A DNA stretch of 49,980 bases from Prochlorococcus sp. AG-355-A09 (GCA_003280995.1 QCDG01000012.1:1-49980), one strand, 5' to 3'; shown: positions 15,646 to 24,884, counted from the stretch's first letter. Notes: generated by a model not told the origin, from the sequence alone. Numbers and translations are program-made.

Positions 15646-15819
15646 GTGAATCTTCTTTCAGATACTTTTGATGATTTTGTTGATGATCTACTGTCATCTG
15701 AGGTTAATTTGTTAAAAGGAGAACTTGATTTTCTTCTTATGCAACACTTATTTAATTCTATAGATTTGGAGCTTATAAATAAAAATGAAACTATAGATGA
15801 AGAATCATTAGCTGCTTAA
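15646..15819 (+). CDS. Small acidic protein with GTG start (57 aa)
   Basis: A GTG-initiated frame encodes an acidic, Leu-rich, probably helical protein (NLLSDTFDDFVDDLLSSEV, later LDFLLMQHLFNSIDLELI). It has no membrane helix. The acidic composition is rare in chance frames of AT-rich DNA, which supports translation. The next small gene starts 5 bp after its stop, suggesting a bicistronic unit. Function unknown. Confidence 0.5.
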   Translation: MNLLSDTFDDFVDDLLSSEVNLLKGELDFLLMQHLFNSIDLELINKNETIDEESLAA

Positions 15820-15824
15820 TTTTT

Positions 15825-15932
15825 ATGAAATTTTTATATGAAAAGTTTTGGGTTCCAGTTTTTGGTTATATTTTATCTAAATTTGTTTTTTTAATAGAAG
15901 GTAAAAAGCAGGACTCTAAAAAAATAGATTAA
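15825..15932 (+). CDS. Small membrane-associated protein (35 aa)
   Basis: ATG 15825 to TAA 15932, 5 bp after the acidic 57-residue frame. The sequence has an aromatic-rich hydrophobic stretch (FWVPVFGYILSKFVFLI) and a Lys-rich polar tail (EGKKQDSKKID). A tiny membrane peptide is plausible and the short spacing favours cotranslation with its neighbour. Function unknown. Confidence 0.42.
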   Translation: MKFLYEKFWVPVFGYILSKFVFLIEGKKQDSKKID

Positions 15933-16084
15933 TTACTTTTTTTCTTCATTAAGTATTTTTAAATACATAATCAATGTGAATATATTTTGATAACAACAAA
16001 AGTAGTACTTTAATTTTACGAACATATGCATGGTTGAGATGTAGGATGTTTGCGTTTTAGCAAATTAAAATAAACAAAAACAAT

Positions 16085-16249
16085 ATGTTGAAGCCATATA
16101 CAGTGCATTACCGTGATTTTCAAAATATAAGATTAGAAAATTGTTTTTATGCTTCTGACGCTTACGAGGCTAGAACATTAGCAATGGAATTTAATAAGTA
16201 TATAAATGAACATCCAAATAGTATTGACCTAATAAGATGCGAAAAATGA
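16085..16249 (+). CDS. Small conserved-looking soluble protein (54 aa)
   Basis: ATG 16085 to TGA 16249. The sequence MLKPYTVHYRDFQNIRLEN continues with CFYASDAYEARTLAMEF and a final IRCEK. It reads as a compact alpha/beta protein (strand, then the helix DAYEARTLAMEFNKYI), with codon use like ordinary genes. It lies just before the 3' end of the convergent urt operon. I cannot assign a family. Confidence 0.62.
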   Translation: MLKPYTVHYRDFQNIRLENCFYASDAYEARTLAMEFNKYINEHPNSIDLIRCEK

Positions 16250-16281
16250 ATAAAAGTTTTTAGAAATCTGGAATAATTTAT

Positions 16282-16992
16282 TTAAACACTTAAGAACTTA
16301 TCTATGACTGCTTGACTCAACTCACTAGTATTTCCGCTAGCAACAATACCTCCTCGTTGCATCGCATAATATCTATTAGCTTGTCTTACAAAATGCAAGT
16401 GTTGTTCTACTAATAAAACACCAATTCCTGTATCTTTAATTATCTGATTGATTGCATTTTCTATGTCTAAAACTATATTTGGCTGAATACCCTCCGTTGG
16501 TTCGTCAAGTAATAGAAGTTGAGGTTTGCCTAGTAATGCTCTTGCAATCGCTAATTGCTGTTGTTGTCCTCCACTAAGATCTCCTCCTTTCCTTTGAAGA
16601 AAATCTTTTAGGATTGGGAAGAGATCGTAAATAAATGGATCTATTTTCTTGTTCTTAGATAATCCACCAGGTAGAGACTCCATCCCTAACATAAGATTCT
16701 CTTCAACTGATAGATATGGTATAACTTCTCTCCCCTGAGGGACGTAAGCCATTCCTTTCCTCGCCCTTTGATGAGGTGCTTTTCTATTGATGTTATCACC
16801 ACATAAATAAATATCGCCTTTTTTTTGTTTTAACAAACCAATAAGTGATTTCAATAAAGTTGTTTTGCCAACTCCATTTCTTCCAATCAAACAAACCATT
16901 TCTCCTGATTTAACGTTTAAATCTACATCTCTAAGAATATGACTTTCGCCATAATAAGTATTTAACGATTTTATTTCGAGTAAATTTTCCAT
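16282..16992 (-). CDS. urtE: Urea ABC transporter ATPase UrtE
   Basis: UrtE is one of two ATPases of the high-affinity urea importer UrtABCDE, on the cytosolic side of the membrane. The 236 residues resemble LivF: Walker A GRNGVGKTTLLKSL near residue 37, the Q-loop MAYVPQGREV, signature LSGGQQQQLAIARALL, Walker B LLLLDEPTEGI and H-loop LLVEQHLHFV. It is the last gene of the operon, 2 bp downstream of urtD. Confidence 0.95.
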   Translation of the reverse strand: MENLLEIKSLNTYYGESHILRDVDLNVKSGEMVCLIGRNGVGKTTLLKSLIGLLKQKKGDIYLCGDNINRKAPHQRARKGMAYVPQGREVIPYLSVEENLMLGMESLPGGLSKNKKIDPFIYDLFPILKDFLQRKGGDLSGGQQQQLAIARALLGKPQLLLLDEPTEGIQPNIVLDIENAINQIIKDTGIGVLLVEQHLHFVRQANRYYAMQRGGIVASGNTSELSQAVIDKFLSV

Positions 16993-16994
16993 AA

Positions 16995-17744
16995 CTAGTC
17001 CTCAGGTCTTCCTAAATAAACATCAATAACTTTTTTGTCCTTTTGTATGGTTTCCATCGTTCCCTCACATAATACTGTGCCCTGATTTAATACTGAAACA
17101 TTACTATCAAGTCTTCTTATGAATTCCATATCGTGATCTATTACCACTACTGTATTTTCGCCTGAAAATGATTTTAATAAATCAGCTGTAAGATCAGTTT
17201 CTTCATCAGTTAAACCCGCAACAGGTTCATCTACTAACATTAAATCTGGCTTCTGTCCTACTAACATGGCTATCTCGAGCCATTGTTTTTGGCCATGTGA
17301 TAAAGATCCAGCTTTAGAATCGACTTTTTGAGCTAAATTAACAATCTTCATAAGACGATCAATCTCATTAAGCTGCTCATCCTTAATACTTTTGTTTATA
17401 AGGTTTAAGGGACTTTTAGGAGTTGTCACCGATATTTCAAGATTTTCTTTAACTGTTAGATTTTCAAAGATTCTTGGACTTTGGAACTTTCTTCCAACTC
17501 CAAGTCTGGCTATTTTATGCTCCTTTCTACCTACTAAGGATTTCCCTTTAAAAATTACTTCACCGTTTGTTGGCTTAACCTTTCCAGTTATTACATCAAG
17601 AAATGTTGTTTTACCTGCGCCATTGGGTCCTATTACAGCTCTCAATTCTCCTTTCTTTAAATTTAAATTAAGTTTGTTGAGAGCTAAAAAACCCTCGAAA
17701 CTAACAGTAATATCAATTAAATTTAAAAGATCTTTATTATTCAT
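16995..17744 (-). CDS. urtD: Urea ABC transporter ATPase UrtD
   Basis: UrtD is the second, LivG-like ATPase of the urea importer. The 249 residues contain Walker A GPNGAGKTTFLDVI, the Q-loop VGRKFQSPRIF, the signature SLSHGQKQWLEIAMLV (SHGQ instead of SGGQ, normal in UrtD), Walker B LMLVDEPVAGL and the H-loop VVIDHDMEFI. Its start overlaps the end of urtC by 8 bp, so translation is probably coupled. Confidence 0.95.
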   Translation of the reverse strand: MNNKDLLNLIDITVSFEGFLALNKLNLNLKKGELRAVIGPNGAGKTTFLDVITGKVKPTNGEVIFKGKSLVGRKEHKIARLGVGRKFQSPRIFENLTVKENLEISVTTPKSPLNLINKSIKDEQLNEIDRLMKIVNLAQKVDSKAGSLSHGQKQWLEIAMLVGQKPDLMLVDEPVAGLTDEETDLTADLLKSFSGENTVVVIDHDMEFIRRLDSNVSVLNQGTVLCEGTMETIQKDKKVIDVYLGRPED

Positions 17745-18867
17745 TATTTCCCTCCTTATTGTTAACTTCTAAGCTTGGATAGGTTTCAATCTTTCTTTTC
17801 AAACCAAATCTTTGAAGAAGATTCCTAGGACCATCTCCTTGAATCCAACCTAAAACTCCTTCTGGCAGAGCTGTTACAACTAAGATAAATAAGCCTCCTT
17901 GAATAAACATCCAGCTAGCAGGTAAAGCTTCACTTACTAGACTTTTTGCATAATTGATGAAAACTGCTCCTAGTATCGCTCCCAATAAAGTTCCTCTTCC
18001 TCCAACAGCCACCCATATAACCATTTCTATAGAAAAGGGAACCGTCATAAATTGAGGAGATACTATTCCAGACTGAACGGTATATAAAGCTCCCGAAATT
18101 CCGGCGAGACCTCCAGCAATAGAAAATATTATCGTCTTGAAAATAACTGGGTTGTATCCTGTAAACCTAACTCTTGGTTCATCATCTCGTATTCCTATAA
18201 GGATATTCCCAAATCTTCCTTTGACTACCCACTTTGCAAAAAACCATGCTGCTATTACTAGTATGGCGGTTATCCAAAAGAATATTCTTTGCATGGACTC
18301 TGAGCCTACCATCTGACCAAAAAGTTGTGTTACATCTGTTTTTAATCCATTTGTTCCATTTATAAGCTTTTGTTGTCCATTAAAGAAGTTAAAGAATACA
18401 AGAAGAGAAGCTTGTGTAAGTATAGAAAAATAAACCCCTTTGATTCTATTCCTGAAAACAAGAAATCCAATTAAACCAGCAACCAATGCTGGAATTATCC
18501 AGATAGCGAAGAAGGTAAAAACAGGCGATCTAAAGGGTTCCCAGAAAAAAGGTAATTTTTCAACACCATATAAAGCAAAAAATTCAGGAATATTATTTGG
18601 AAATTCAGAGGAGCTGGTTATTTGCAAATACATTGCTGCACAATATCCACCTAGTGCAAAAAATATGCCTTGTCCAAGACTTAGTAAACCTGTATATCCC
18701 CAGATAAGATCAACACCAAGTGCAACTATGGATAAGGATAAGTATCTACCTAGAAGGTTTAGTCTAAATACAGGGAGTAGAGTTGGTGCTGCAATAATTA
18801 ATGCTATTAATATTATCCAAAATGATAATACTATTTTTTTATCAAATTTAATTTTACTTAAGGACAT
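17737..18867 (-). CDS. urtC: Urea ABC transporter permease UrtC
   Basis: UrtC is a LivM-like membrane subunit of the urea channel. The 376 residues have around eight to ten membrane helices, the branched-chain permease signature region (LSLGQGIFFALGGYCAAMYL near residue 62) and the coupling loop near RVRFTGYNPVIFKTIIFS that contacts the ATPases. The C-terminus is hydrophilic (RKIETYPSLEVNNKE). The ATG shares one base with the stop of urtB. Confidence 0.94.
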   Translation of the reverse strand: MSLSKIKFDKKIVLSFWIILIALIIAAPTLLPVFRLNLLGRYLSLSIVALGVDLIWGYTGLLSLGQGIFFALGGYCAAMYLQITSSSEFPNNIPEFFALYGVEKLPFFWEPFRSPVFTFFAIWIIPALVAGLIGFLVFRNRIKGVYFSILTQASLLVFFNFFNGQQKLINGTNGLKTDVTQLFGQMVGSESMQRIFFWITAILVIAAWFFAKWVVKGRFGNILIGIRDDEPRVRFTGYNPVIFKTIIFSIAGGLAGISGALYTVQSGIVSPQFMTVPFSIEMVIWVAVGGRGTLLGAILGAVFINYAKSLVSEALPASWMFIQGGLFILVVTALPEGVLGWIQGDGPRNLLQRFGLKRKIETYPSLEVNNKEGNNE

Positions 18868-20021
18868 TAGTTTTCAACCATCCTTCCTTTTTGAGGAAAT
18901 AAACCTGTAGGTTTAAATTGTAAGAATATAACAATTAGTGCAAATATCATTACTCTTGCCATACTTGTGGTCGCAAAAAAGTTAATTGTGTTTGATAAAG
19001 GTAAAGGCATATCTGGCCATATTGATAAGAGCCTTCCAGCTCCAATTAAATCAGTCATTATTCCTATTCCAAATGACGCAAGTACCGTTCCTAATAGATT
19101 TCCTACTCCTCCCAGCACTACAACCATAAAACAACCAACTATATAGTTTCCGCCAACATTTGGTCCTACAGAACCTAAAAGAGATACTGCTACCCCAGCA
19201 ACTCCTGCTAAGCCAGATCCAATTCCAAAAGTAATTATATCCACTTTTTCAGTAGATATACCAAGACAATCACTCATTTGTCGGTTCTGAGTAACTGCTC
19301 TTATACGCATCCCCCAAGCACTTTGATTAAGAAATAATGTTATTGCTATTACAGAGATTAGAGTGATGACGATTATCATTAATCTTGTTTTAGGAAAAGC
19401 AGTGCCAATAATTTCAACTTGACCTCTCATCCATGAGGGTGCTGTTACATCAACATTTCGAGCGCTTGCTCTACTAAGTTTGCTAACAGAGGAAGAGATT
19501 AAGCTACCTGTCAGGACCCCAGTTAAAGCAGCAAATATCCAAGAACTAAATTTAAAATATTTGAAATTTATTGATTCTTTTATTTTTGAAGGGAATGTGG
19601 TTGGTAAGAATAAACCAATTATCAGGCTTATAACAAGACCGGTCCCATAAGCTAAAGGTACACTTCTTACAAATTGTTGAAGAATTAGGCTTACGCCCCA
19701 AGTTGCGAGAAGTGTTTCTAGTGGACTTCCATAAAGTTTTCTTATTATAGTTTTTTCCAGGAGAATGCCTACTACTCCACTAACAATAAAAGCAAGGAAA
19801 ATAGAAACTATTATGTACGAATTGTAAAAAGGTTTTAATATAGGTAATTTGAAGATTAATTGTGTTACATATGTTGTGTAAGCCCCAAGCATCATAAGTT
19901 CTCCATGGGCAAGATTTATTACACCCATAAGACCAAAAACAATTGCTAGACCTAAAGCCGCAACAAGTAGTACAGATCCGATTGCAACACCATTAAAAAG
20001 ACTATCGAGAAGTAACTCCAA
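18867..20021 (-). CDS. urtB: Urea ABC transporter permease UrtB
   Basis: UrtB is the LivH-like permease partner of UrtC. The 384 residues begin with a hydrophobic segment (LFNGVAIGSVLLVAALGLAI) and the typical NLAHGELMMLGAYTTYV sequence. A central hydrophilic region near residues 180-205 (SRASARNVDVTAPSWMRG) precedes the second half, where MSDCLGISTEKVD is the ATPase-contacting loop. It is preceded by an 82-bp gap with a hairpin that separates it from urtA. Confidence 0.94.
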   Translation of the reverse strand: MELLLDSLFNGVAIGSVLLVAALGLAIVFGLMGVINLAHGELMMLGAYTTYVTQLIFKLPILKPFYNSYIIVSIFLAFIVSGVVGILLEKTIIRKLYGSPLETLLATWGVSLILQQFVRSVPLAYGTGLVISLIIGLFLPTTFPSKIKESINFKYFKFSSWIFAALTGVLTGSLISSSVSKLSRASARNVDVTAPSWMRGQVEIIGTAFPKTRLMIIVITLISVIAITLFLNQSAWGMRIRAVTQNRQMSDCLGISTEKVDIITFGIGSGLAGVAGVAVSLLGSVGPNVGGNYIVGCFMVVVLGGVGNLLGTVLASFGIGIMTDLIGAGRLLSIWPDMPLPLSNTINFFATTSMARVMIFALIVIFLQFKPTGLFPQKGRMVEN

Positions 20022-20054
20022 TTTAGAAAAAAAAATATTTGATTATATAAAATA

Positions 20055-20077
20055 AAAGGAGGCGTTAACCTCCCTTT
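20055..20077 (-). terminator. Hairpin with U-tract between urtA and urtB (attenuator)
   Basis: On the minus strand, GGGAGG-TTAACG-CCTCC forms a short GC stem extended by AAA/TTT pairs and followed by TTTTATTTT. It reads like a weak Rho-independent terminator placed right after urtA. A partial terminator or mRNA-stabilising hairpin here would make the binding protein more abundant than the transport subunits. Confidence 0.6.
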
Positions 20078-20103
20078 ATTTTGAAGTATAGGTTTTAATT
20101 AGA

Positions 20104-21381
20104 TTAAAGCTTATACTTTTCTCCTTTTGAAGGATCTGTCCAATCGCATGCAAATCCTTTTGAACTTGGATGTTTTTGGTTCCATGCTTGAGGAAGAACA
20201 ACTCCTGTCTCTTCAAGGATTGTAAATCCACCCTCTGCATTTATCTCTCCAATTCTCACTGTTTGAGATAAGTGGTGATTAGGCATAACTTCTACTGGAC
20301 CTTGTGGAGCATCAAACTTTTGACCAACAAGGGCTTCCCTTACTGCGTTGTCATCGAATGTTCCAGCATCTTCTACTGCCTGTTTCCATAAGTAAACCAT
20401 GTTATAAGCAGATTCTTGAGGATCAGCTACAACACGATCTGCTCCCCATCTTTTCTTGAAACTTGCAGCAAATTTCTTAGATGCAGGAGTATCAATTGAC
20501 ATCATGTAGTTCCAAGCGCCGTAGTGACCTTCAAGGAACTCTGGACCAATTGTACTAATCTCTTCTTCAGCAATTGAATAGTTCATTACATAGTACCCAC
20601 TTGAAGGTGTGATACCTGCGTCTTGAATCTGTTTGAAGAATGCAACGTTTTGGTCACCATTAAGTGTATTAATGATTATTCCGCCTTCAGGAAGCGCCTT
20701 TTTGATTTTTGAGATAATTGGAGCAACTTCAGTATTTCCTAATGGAAGGTAATCTTCTCCAACAACTTTACCTCCTAACTGTTTTACCTGAGCTTTTGTG
20801 ATTGTGTTTGAAGTTCTTGGGAAAACATAATCAGAACCTACAAGGAAGAAGTCTCCACCAGCTGCGGGAGAACGCTTATACATGAAATCTGTAGCGGGTT
20901 CTGACTGTTGGTTTGGTGTGGCTCCTGTATAGAAAATGTTATTAGAACATTCTTGAGCTTCATATTGAATTGGGTAGTAAAGGAAAGCATCCTTAGATTC
21001 GTAGACTGGTAACATTGCCTTTCTACTAGCAGATGTCCAACCACCAAATACGACAGGTACTCCGTCTTGATCTATAAGTTTCTTAGATTTTTCGGCAAAA
21101 GTAGGCCAGTCAGATGCACCATCTTCAACTATGTATTCTATTTTGTAGCTTTTACCGCCAACTTTTACACCACCAGCAGCGTTTATCTCTTCAATAGCCA
21201 TTTTTTCAGTATCAACAAGGGTTGATTCAGAAATTGCCATTGTTCCAGACAACGAATGCAAAATACCAACGGTTACTGTGTCGTCGAAACTTCCGGAGGT
21301 TCCACCTCCACCACATGAAGTTGCTGTGACAGCAAGTGAGGCAGTAGCTAATCCTGCCAAAATACGCCTTGAAATTCTCAT
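20104..21381 (-). CDS. urtA: Urea ABC transporter substrate-binding protein UrtA
   Basis: UrtA is the periplasmic urea-binding component. Residues 1-23 form a signal with a twin-arginine-like motif (RISRRILAGLATASLAV) and a Cys in TATSCGGGG, so it may be a lipoprotein. The mature domain starts VTVGILHSLSGTMAIS, typical of the FmdD/UrtA family of Leu/Ile/Val-type binding proteins, with the later VFGGWTSASRKAMLPV and YYPIQYEAQECSNN segments characteristic of urea and amide binders. The 425 residues are normal. First gene of the urt operon, upstream NtcA-like site. Confidence 0.96.
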   Translation of the reverse strand: MRISRRILAGLATASLAVTATSCGGGGTSGSFDDTVTVGILHSLSGTMAISESTLVDTEKMAIEEINAAGGVKVGGKSYKIEYIVEDGASDWPTFAEKSKKLIDQDGVPVVFGGWTSASRKAMLPVYESKDAFLYYPIQYEAQECSNNIFYTGATPNQQSEPATDFMYKRSPAAGGDFFLVGSDYVFPRTSNTITKAQVKQLGGKVVGEDYLPLGNTEVAPIISKIKKALPEGGIIINTLNGDQNVAFFKQIQDAGITPSSGYYVMNYSIAEEEISTIGPEFLEGHYGAWNYMMSIDTPASKKFAASFKKRWGADRVVADPQESAYNMVYLWKQAVEDAGTFDDNAVREALVGQKFDAPQGPVEVMPNHHLSQTVRIGEINAEGGFTILEETGVVLPQAWNQKHPSSKGFACDWTDPSKGEKYKL

Positions 21382-21432
21382 GAATTAGGATAAATTAGGT
21401 AATTGACCCTCATTAGGGGGATAAAGTAAAAG

Positions 21433-21471
21433 TTATTAACGAGTGAGAATTCGTTTTGTATCAGTCGTAAC
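21433..21471 (-). promoter_or_regulatory. Candidate NtcA promoter of urtA
   Basis: On the minus strand GTT-N8-TAC (21458-21471) matches the NtcA core GTA-N8-TAC at 5 of 6 bases. A -10-like TAATAA (21433-21438) follows after 19 bp. NtcA control of urea transport genes under nitrogen limitation is well documented in cyanobacteria, which raises the prior; the mismatch lowers the certainty. The remaining leader before the ATG is about 50 bp. Confidence 0.5.
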
Positions 21472-21509
21472 TTTTTGTTGAATCCAATACATTAGTAATG
21501 AACATTTTT

Positions 21510-22121
21510 TTAGTTTCGATTGGTGGGTATATGCGACTCTAAAAATTGAGTTATTTCTTCAACTCCAGTGCCTTTACTTAGGTTAGTAAAAAACCAAGGT
21601 TTCCCTTTTCTCATTAATTCAGTATCACTTTTCATAATATTTAAATCTGCACCAACCATATCTGCTAAGTCAATTTTGTTTATTAATAATAAATCTGATC
21701 TTGTTATGCCTGGGCCCCCTTTTCTAGGAATTTTGTCACCAGCAGATACATCAATCACGTATATTGATAAATCTACAAGTTCTGGACTAAAACTAGATGC
21801 TAAATTATCACCTCCACTTTCTACAAAAACAAAATCTAAAGGATTATATTTATTTTCTAAATCTAAAACTGCATTTTTATTTAAGGAACAATCCTCTCTT
21901 ATCGCTGTATGAGGACAACCTCCTGTTTCTACGCCAATAATCCTACCTTCCTCTAAAACTTTTTTATTTATTAGAAAGTTAGCATCTTCTTTAGTGTAGA
22001 TATCATTGGTGACAACTGCTATCTCATAATTTTTTTTCAGGCTTAAGCATAGAGTCTCTACTAATGCAGTTTTCCCTGAACCTACAGGCCCAGCAACCCC
22101 TACTCTCAATTTGCTGCTCAT
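21510..22121 (-). CDS. ureG: Urease accessory GTPase UreG
   Basis: UreG is a SIMIBI-class GTPase that drives nickel delivery into apo-urease with UreD/F/E. The 203 residues show the P-loop [14 protein letters not shown] near residue 10, the switch segment [12 protein letters not shown] carrying the nickel-binding Cys-Pro-His, the [10 protein letters not shown] motif and the guanine-specificity motif [10 protein letters not shown]. It is the last gene of the ureEFG run, 3 bp after ureF, and is convergent in orientation with nothing: the urtA promoter lies beyond it. Confidence 0.97.
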   Translation of the reverse strand: MSSKLRVGVAGPVGSGKTALVETLCLSLKKNYEIAVVTNDIYTKEDANFLINKKVLEEGRIIGVETGGCPHTAIREDCSLNKNAVLDLENKYNPLDFVFVESGGDNLASSFSPELVDLSIYVIDVSAGDKIPRKGGPGITRSDLLLINKIDLADMVGADLNIMKSDTELMRKGKPWFFTNLSKGTGVEEITQFLESHIPTNRN

Positions 22122-22124
22122 AAA

Positions 22125-22811
22125 TTAATTTCTAAAAAGTTTTGTATAAAGGTCATTATGATTTTGTTGTGCCATAGCTAAACCTACATTGCCAAAATAG
22201 ATGTCATCAATTTCTTTGTCCATAATTTCTTTAGAAACTTTTGAAATTATTGCTAATAGGTCTCTCTGAATTAATTGTGCTTTTGTTGAGCCAATAGGAA
22301 TAATTCTTATTGCTGCACTAAGTTGGTTTGCACTCCAAGCGTAAAAAAAATTCTCAACCATTTCTAACTTAGTAATTTCAAAACAATAACAAGCCCAACT
22401 CCAGGCTAATGACCAGGAGCTTTTTTTATTATTTTCATATATATATTCAAATCCAAATTCTTTAGTTAAATCAAAGAGAGATTTTGCCATTTGAATTTGT
22501 TGTTCTCTTATTTCGAGAGAGTCCTTAGATGAGAGGATCCATTTATCCAAACTCAATAGCTTTTGCAAATTATTTTTTAAATTTTTGCTGTCGTTTATTT
22601 CATTGAAAATATCATAAAAATCTAGTAAAAGTCTTGCATCTAGTCTGATCTGGCCAATTTTTAGTTCACTTATGATTAATTCTTTTACCGAATTTGAGTC
22701 TTTTAAATCTTTAGTATTTAGGTAACTTTCCATTCCTTCCGAATAACAAAATCCTCCTACTGGTAAGTTGGGACTTATTAATAGATATTTTAATAAGTGA
22801 CTTTTACTCAT
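22125..22811 (-). CDS. ureF: Urease accessory protein UreF
   Basis: UreF bridges UreD and UreG in the urease maturation complex and gates GTP hydrolysis. The 228-residue all-helical protein starts LLKYLLISPNLPVGGFCYSEG, where PVGGFCYSEGME is the family signature, and has the conserved YFGNVGLAMAQQNH tail. Its start overlaps the 3' end of ureE by 8 bp. Confidence 0.95.
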   Translation of the reverse strand: MSKSHLLKYLLISPNLPVGGFCYSEGMESYLNTKDLKDSNSVKELIISELKIGQIRLDARLLLDFYDIFNEINDSKNLKNNLQKLLSLDKWILSSKDSLEIREQQIQMAKSLFDLTKEFGFEYIYENNKKSSWSLAWSWACYCFEITKLEMVENFFYAWSANQLSAAIRIIPIGSTKAQLIQRDLLAIISKVSKEIMDKEIDDIYFGNVGLAMAQQNHNDLYTKLFRN

Positions 22812-23253
22812 GACTATGTGCCCCTCTTTCTGGAAAAAACTTTTTCTTGGTATTTTTTACATTAACTTTAAAATTAAGAAGCATGTTTTTAATAACATAA
22901 TCACTTTTTGATAAAAGAATGCCTTCTTCGATTTCTACTTCCACGTGCCTATTACCTAGATGATAAGCAGTTTTAATAAGCTCAATTTGTGAATTTGAAC
23001 TTATTTCAATTAAATCTTCTTTTTTGGCAATTATTTCTACATAAATATTGGATTCATTAGTTGCAAGAATATCTCCATCATTTAATTTGCCCTCTCTAGG
23101 TAATTGTAAGATTAATTCTTGATCACAATCAGTTAATCTTTTACCTCGTAAGATTCTTCTTTCATCTGAACTTAAGGTAAGTTTTAGAATTAAACCTAAT
23201 TTTGGTTTTTCCTTAATCCAATCAGTTACAACAATTTGTTTATTCATTCTCAT
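22804..23253 (-). CDS. ureE: Urease accessory nickel chaperone UreE
   Basis: UreE binds Ni2+ and passes it to UreG. The N-terminal domain (residues 1-70) and the C-terminal ferredoxin-like domain (KTAYHLGNRHVEVEI, the metal-binding GNRH motif) are complete. The terminal His-rich tail of some bacterial UreE proteins is reduced to ERGAHSHE. ATG at 23253 or 23247 are likely; a TTG at 23259 is also in frame. It diverges from ureD over fewer than 60 bp. Confidence 0.93.
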   Translation of the reverse strand: MRMNKQIVVTDWIKEKPKLGLILKLTLSSDERRILRGKRLTDCDQELILQLPREGKLNDGDILATNESNIYVEIIAKKEDLIEISSNSQIELIKTAYHLGNRHVEVEIEEGILLSKSDYVIKNMLLNFKVNVKNTKKKFFPERGAHSHE

Positions 23254-23268
23254 AATCAAAATTTTTGG

Positions 23269-23285
23269 TTACTTTAATTTAGTAA
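23269..23285. promoter_or_regulatory. Palindrome in divergent ureE-ureD promoter
   Basis: TTACT-N7-AGTAA is a perfect 5+5 palindrome in the middle of the 48-bp gap between the two urease transcripts. I cannot match it to NtcA (which needs GTA outside and TAC inside the other way round). It might be an operator or fortuitous; AT-rich palindromes are frequent. Confidence 0.3.
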
Positions 23286-23301
23286 TTAAAGAAAACAATT
23301 T

Positions 23302-24204
23302 ATGATTAAAACTTCATGGGAAGGTAATTGTTTCTTAAATTTTTTTAATAATAAAGCAAGTTTAGGAAATGTTGATAAAACAATCTTTAAATCTAAATCA
23401 ACTTCTCCTTATAAATTATTGAAGTCTACTCATGATCAAGAGGGCAGATGCATTTTGCCTGTTCTACATACTGCAGGGGGATTAGTGGGAGGAGATTTAC
23501 TTGACTTTGAAGTAAATCTTGAAAAAAACTCTAAGGTTTTGTTGACTACTTCTTCAGCTCAAAAAGTATATGGATCAGTTGGAAGATCTAAAATCAATCC
23601 AAAAGGAAGTTTTTCAAAGCAAAAGAATCTTATAAACATTCTTGAAAATTCTCATTTAGAATATCTTCCCCAAGAAACAATTATTTTTGCAAATGGTTTA
23701 TATGAGCAGACGTTTAAAGTATCCATCTCAGAAACTTCAAGTTTTTTATTTACTGATTTAATAAGACTTGGAAGATCTTCATCTGGAGAATCTATTGAGA
23801 GTGGAGTTTTTAGGTCTAAATTAGAAATTATGAGAAATAATGATTTACTTGATGATTGGGAATATGTTGATCAAATTGAATTATCAAAAGCAAGTTTTCT
23901 TGCCAAGTCAGGCATGGATTACATGCCCGTTTTTGGATCCTTAATTTGGATTTGCGAAAAAGATTTCTCCAAGTCAAAAATAAATAATCTTGTAGGAAAT
24001 ATAAAAATGATTCTCAATAAAACTAATAATAATTTATCTATTGGAATCCTTGAAAATGGAATCTCTGTAAGATTTCTAGGAAGTTCTTCTCAAGATGCTA
24101 GAAAATGTTTTTTTTGTATTTGGAAACAAATTAGGTCTGTTTGTGGATTTTGTGAGCCAAAATATCAAGGTGTATGGCCTTTACAAGATTCTATGAATTA
24201 TTAA
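23302..24204 (+). CDS. ureD: Urease accessory protein UreD
   Basis: UreD (UreH) is the scaffold that binds apo-urease and guides nickel in. The 300 residues have the family pattern: [20 protein letters not shown] near residue 55, [11 protein letters not shown] near 80, [13 protein letters not shown] near 113, and LGRSSSGE near 160. The start is ATG 23302. It opens the rightward transcript ureDABC; ureA follows after 50 bp. Confidence 0.95.
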   Translation: MIKTSWEGNCFLNFFNNKASLGNVDKTIFKSKSTSPYKLLKSTHDQEGRCILPVLHTAGGLVGGDLLDFEVNLEKNSKVLLTTSSAQKVYGSVGRSKINPKGSFSKQKNLINILENSHLEYLPQETIIFANGLYEQTFKVSISETSSFLFTDLIRLGRSSSGESIESGVFRSKLEIMRNNDLLDDWEYVDQIELSKASFLAKSGMDYMPVFGSLIWICEKDFSKSKINNLVGNIKMILNKTNNNLSIGILENGISVRFLGSSSQDARKCFFCIWKQIRSVCGFCEPKYQGVWPLQDSMNY

Positions 24205-24254
24205 TTATGTTCAGAAAGAACCTTTTTTAAGAATTTATAGATTAATTTTTTATT

Positions 24255-24557
24255 ATGCATCTTTCGCCTCAAGAAAAGGATAAATTATTGATTTTTTCTG
24301 CTGCGCTCTTAGCTGAAAGAAGGCTCAGTCGAGGTCTTAAGCTTAATTATCCTGAAACAATAGCTTTTTTAAGTTTTCAAGTTCTCGAAGGAGCTCGAGA
24401 TGGTAAAAGTGTAAGTCAATTAATGTCAGAGGGAACTACCTGGCTTTCAAAATCACAAGTTATGGAGGGCATTCCTGAAATGGTTGATGAAGTTCAAATA
24501 GAAGCAGTTTTCCCCGATGGGACTAAATTAGTTACTATTCACAATCCGATTAATTAG
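24255..24557 (+). CDS. ureA: Urease gamma subunit UreA
   Basis: UreA is the smallest structural subunit of the nickel urease that hydrolyses urea to ammonia and carbamate. The 100 residues [20 protein letters not shown] to IHNPIN match the family in full, including [20 protein letters not shown] and [20 protein letters not shown]. The start of ureB is 2 bp after its stop. Confidence 0.98.
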   Translation: MHLSPQEKDKLLIFSAALLAERRLSRGLKLNYPETIAFLSFQVLEGARDGKSVSQLMSEGTTWLSKSQVMEGIPEMVDEVQIEAVFPDGTKLVTIHNPIN

Positions 24558-24559
24558 TT

Positions 24560-24880
24560 ATGAGTAATTTAATTCCAGGCGAAATAATTCCTGAAGAAGG
24601 TGAAATCGAACTAAATCTTAGTAAGCAAGTTAAAACAGTAACAGTTTCTAATTCTGGAGATAGACCTGTGCAAGTTGGATCTCATTATCATTTTTATGAA
24701 GCAAACAAGGCTTTAATTTTTGATCGAGAAATAACAAATGGTATGCGTCTTGACATTCCTGCAGGAACAGCAATTAGATTTGAACCGGGTGATACAACAG
24801 ATGTCAAATTAGTGCCATTTTCAGGTTTAAGAAATGTATATGGTTTTAATTCATTAGTTAATGGTCCTTTAAATAGTTAA
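24560..24880 (+). CDS. ureB: Urease beta subunit UreB
   Basis: UreB is the second structural subunit. The 106 residues begin [19 protein letters not shown] and contain the hallmark [20 protein letters not shown] and [16 protein letters not shown]. It is separated from ureA by 2 bp and from ureC by 4 bp, so all three are translated from one message in the 1:1:1 ratio of the trimer. Confidence 0.98.
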   Translation: MSNLIPGEIIPEEGEIELNLSKQVKTVTVSNSGDRPVQVGSHYHFYEANKALIFDREITNGMRLDIPAGTAIRFEPGDTTDVKLVPFSGLRNVYGFNSLVNGPLNS

Positions 24881-24884
24881 AATT

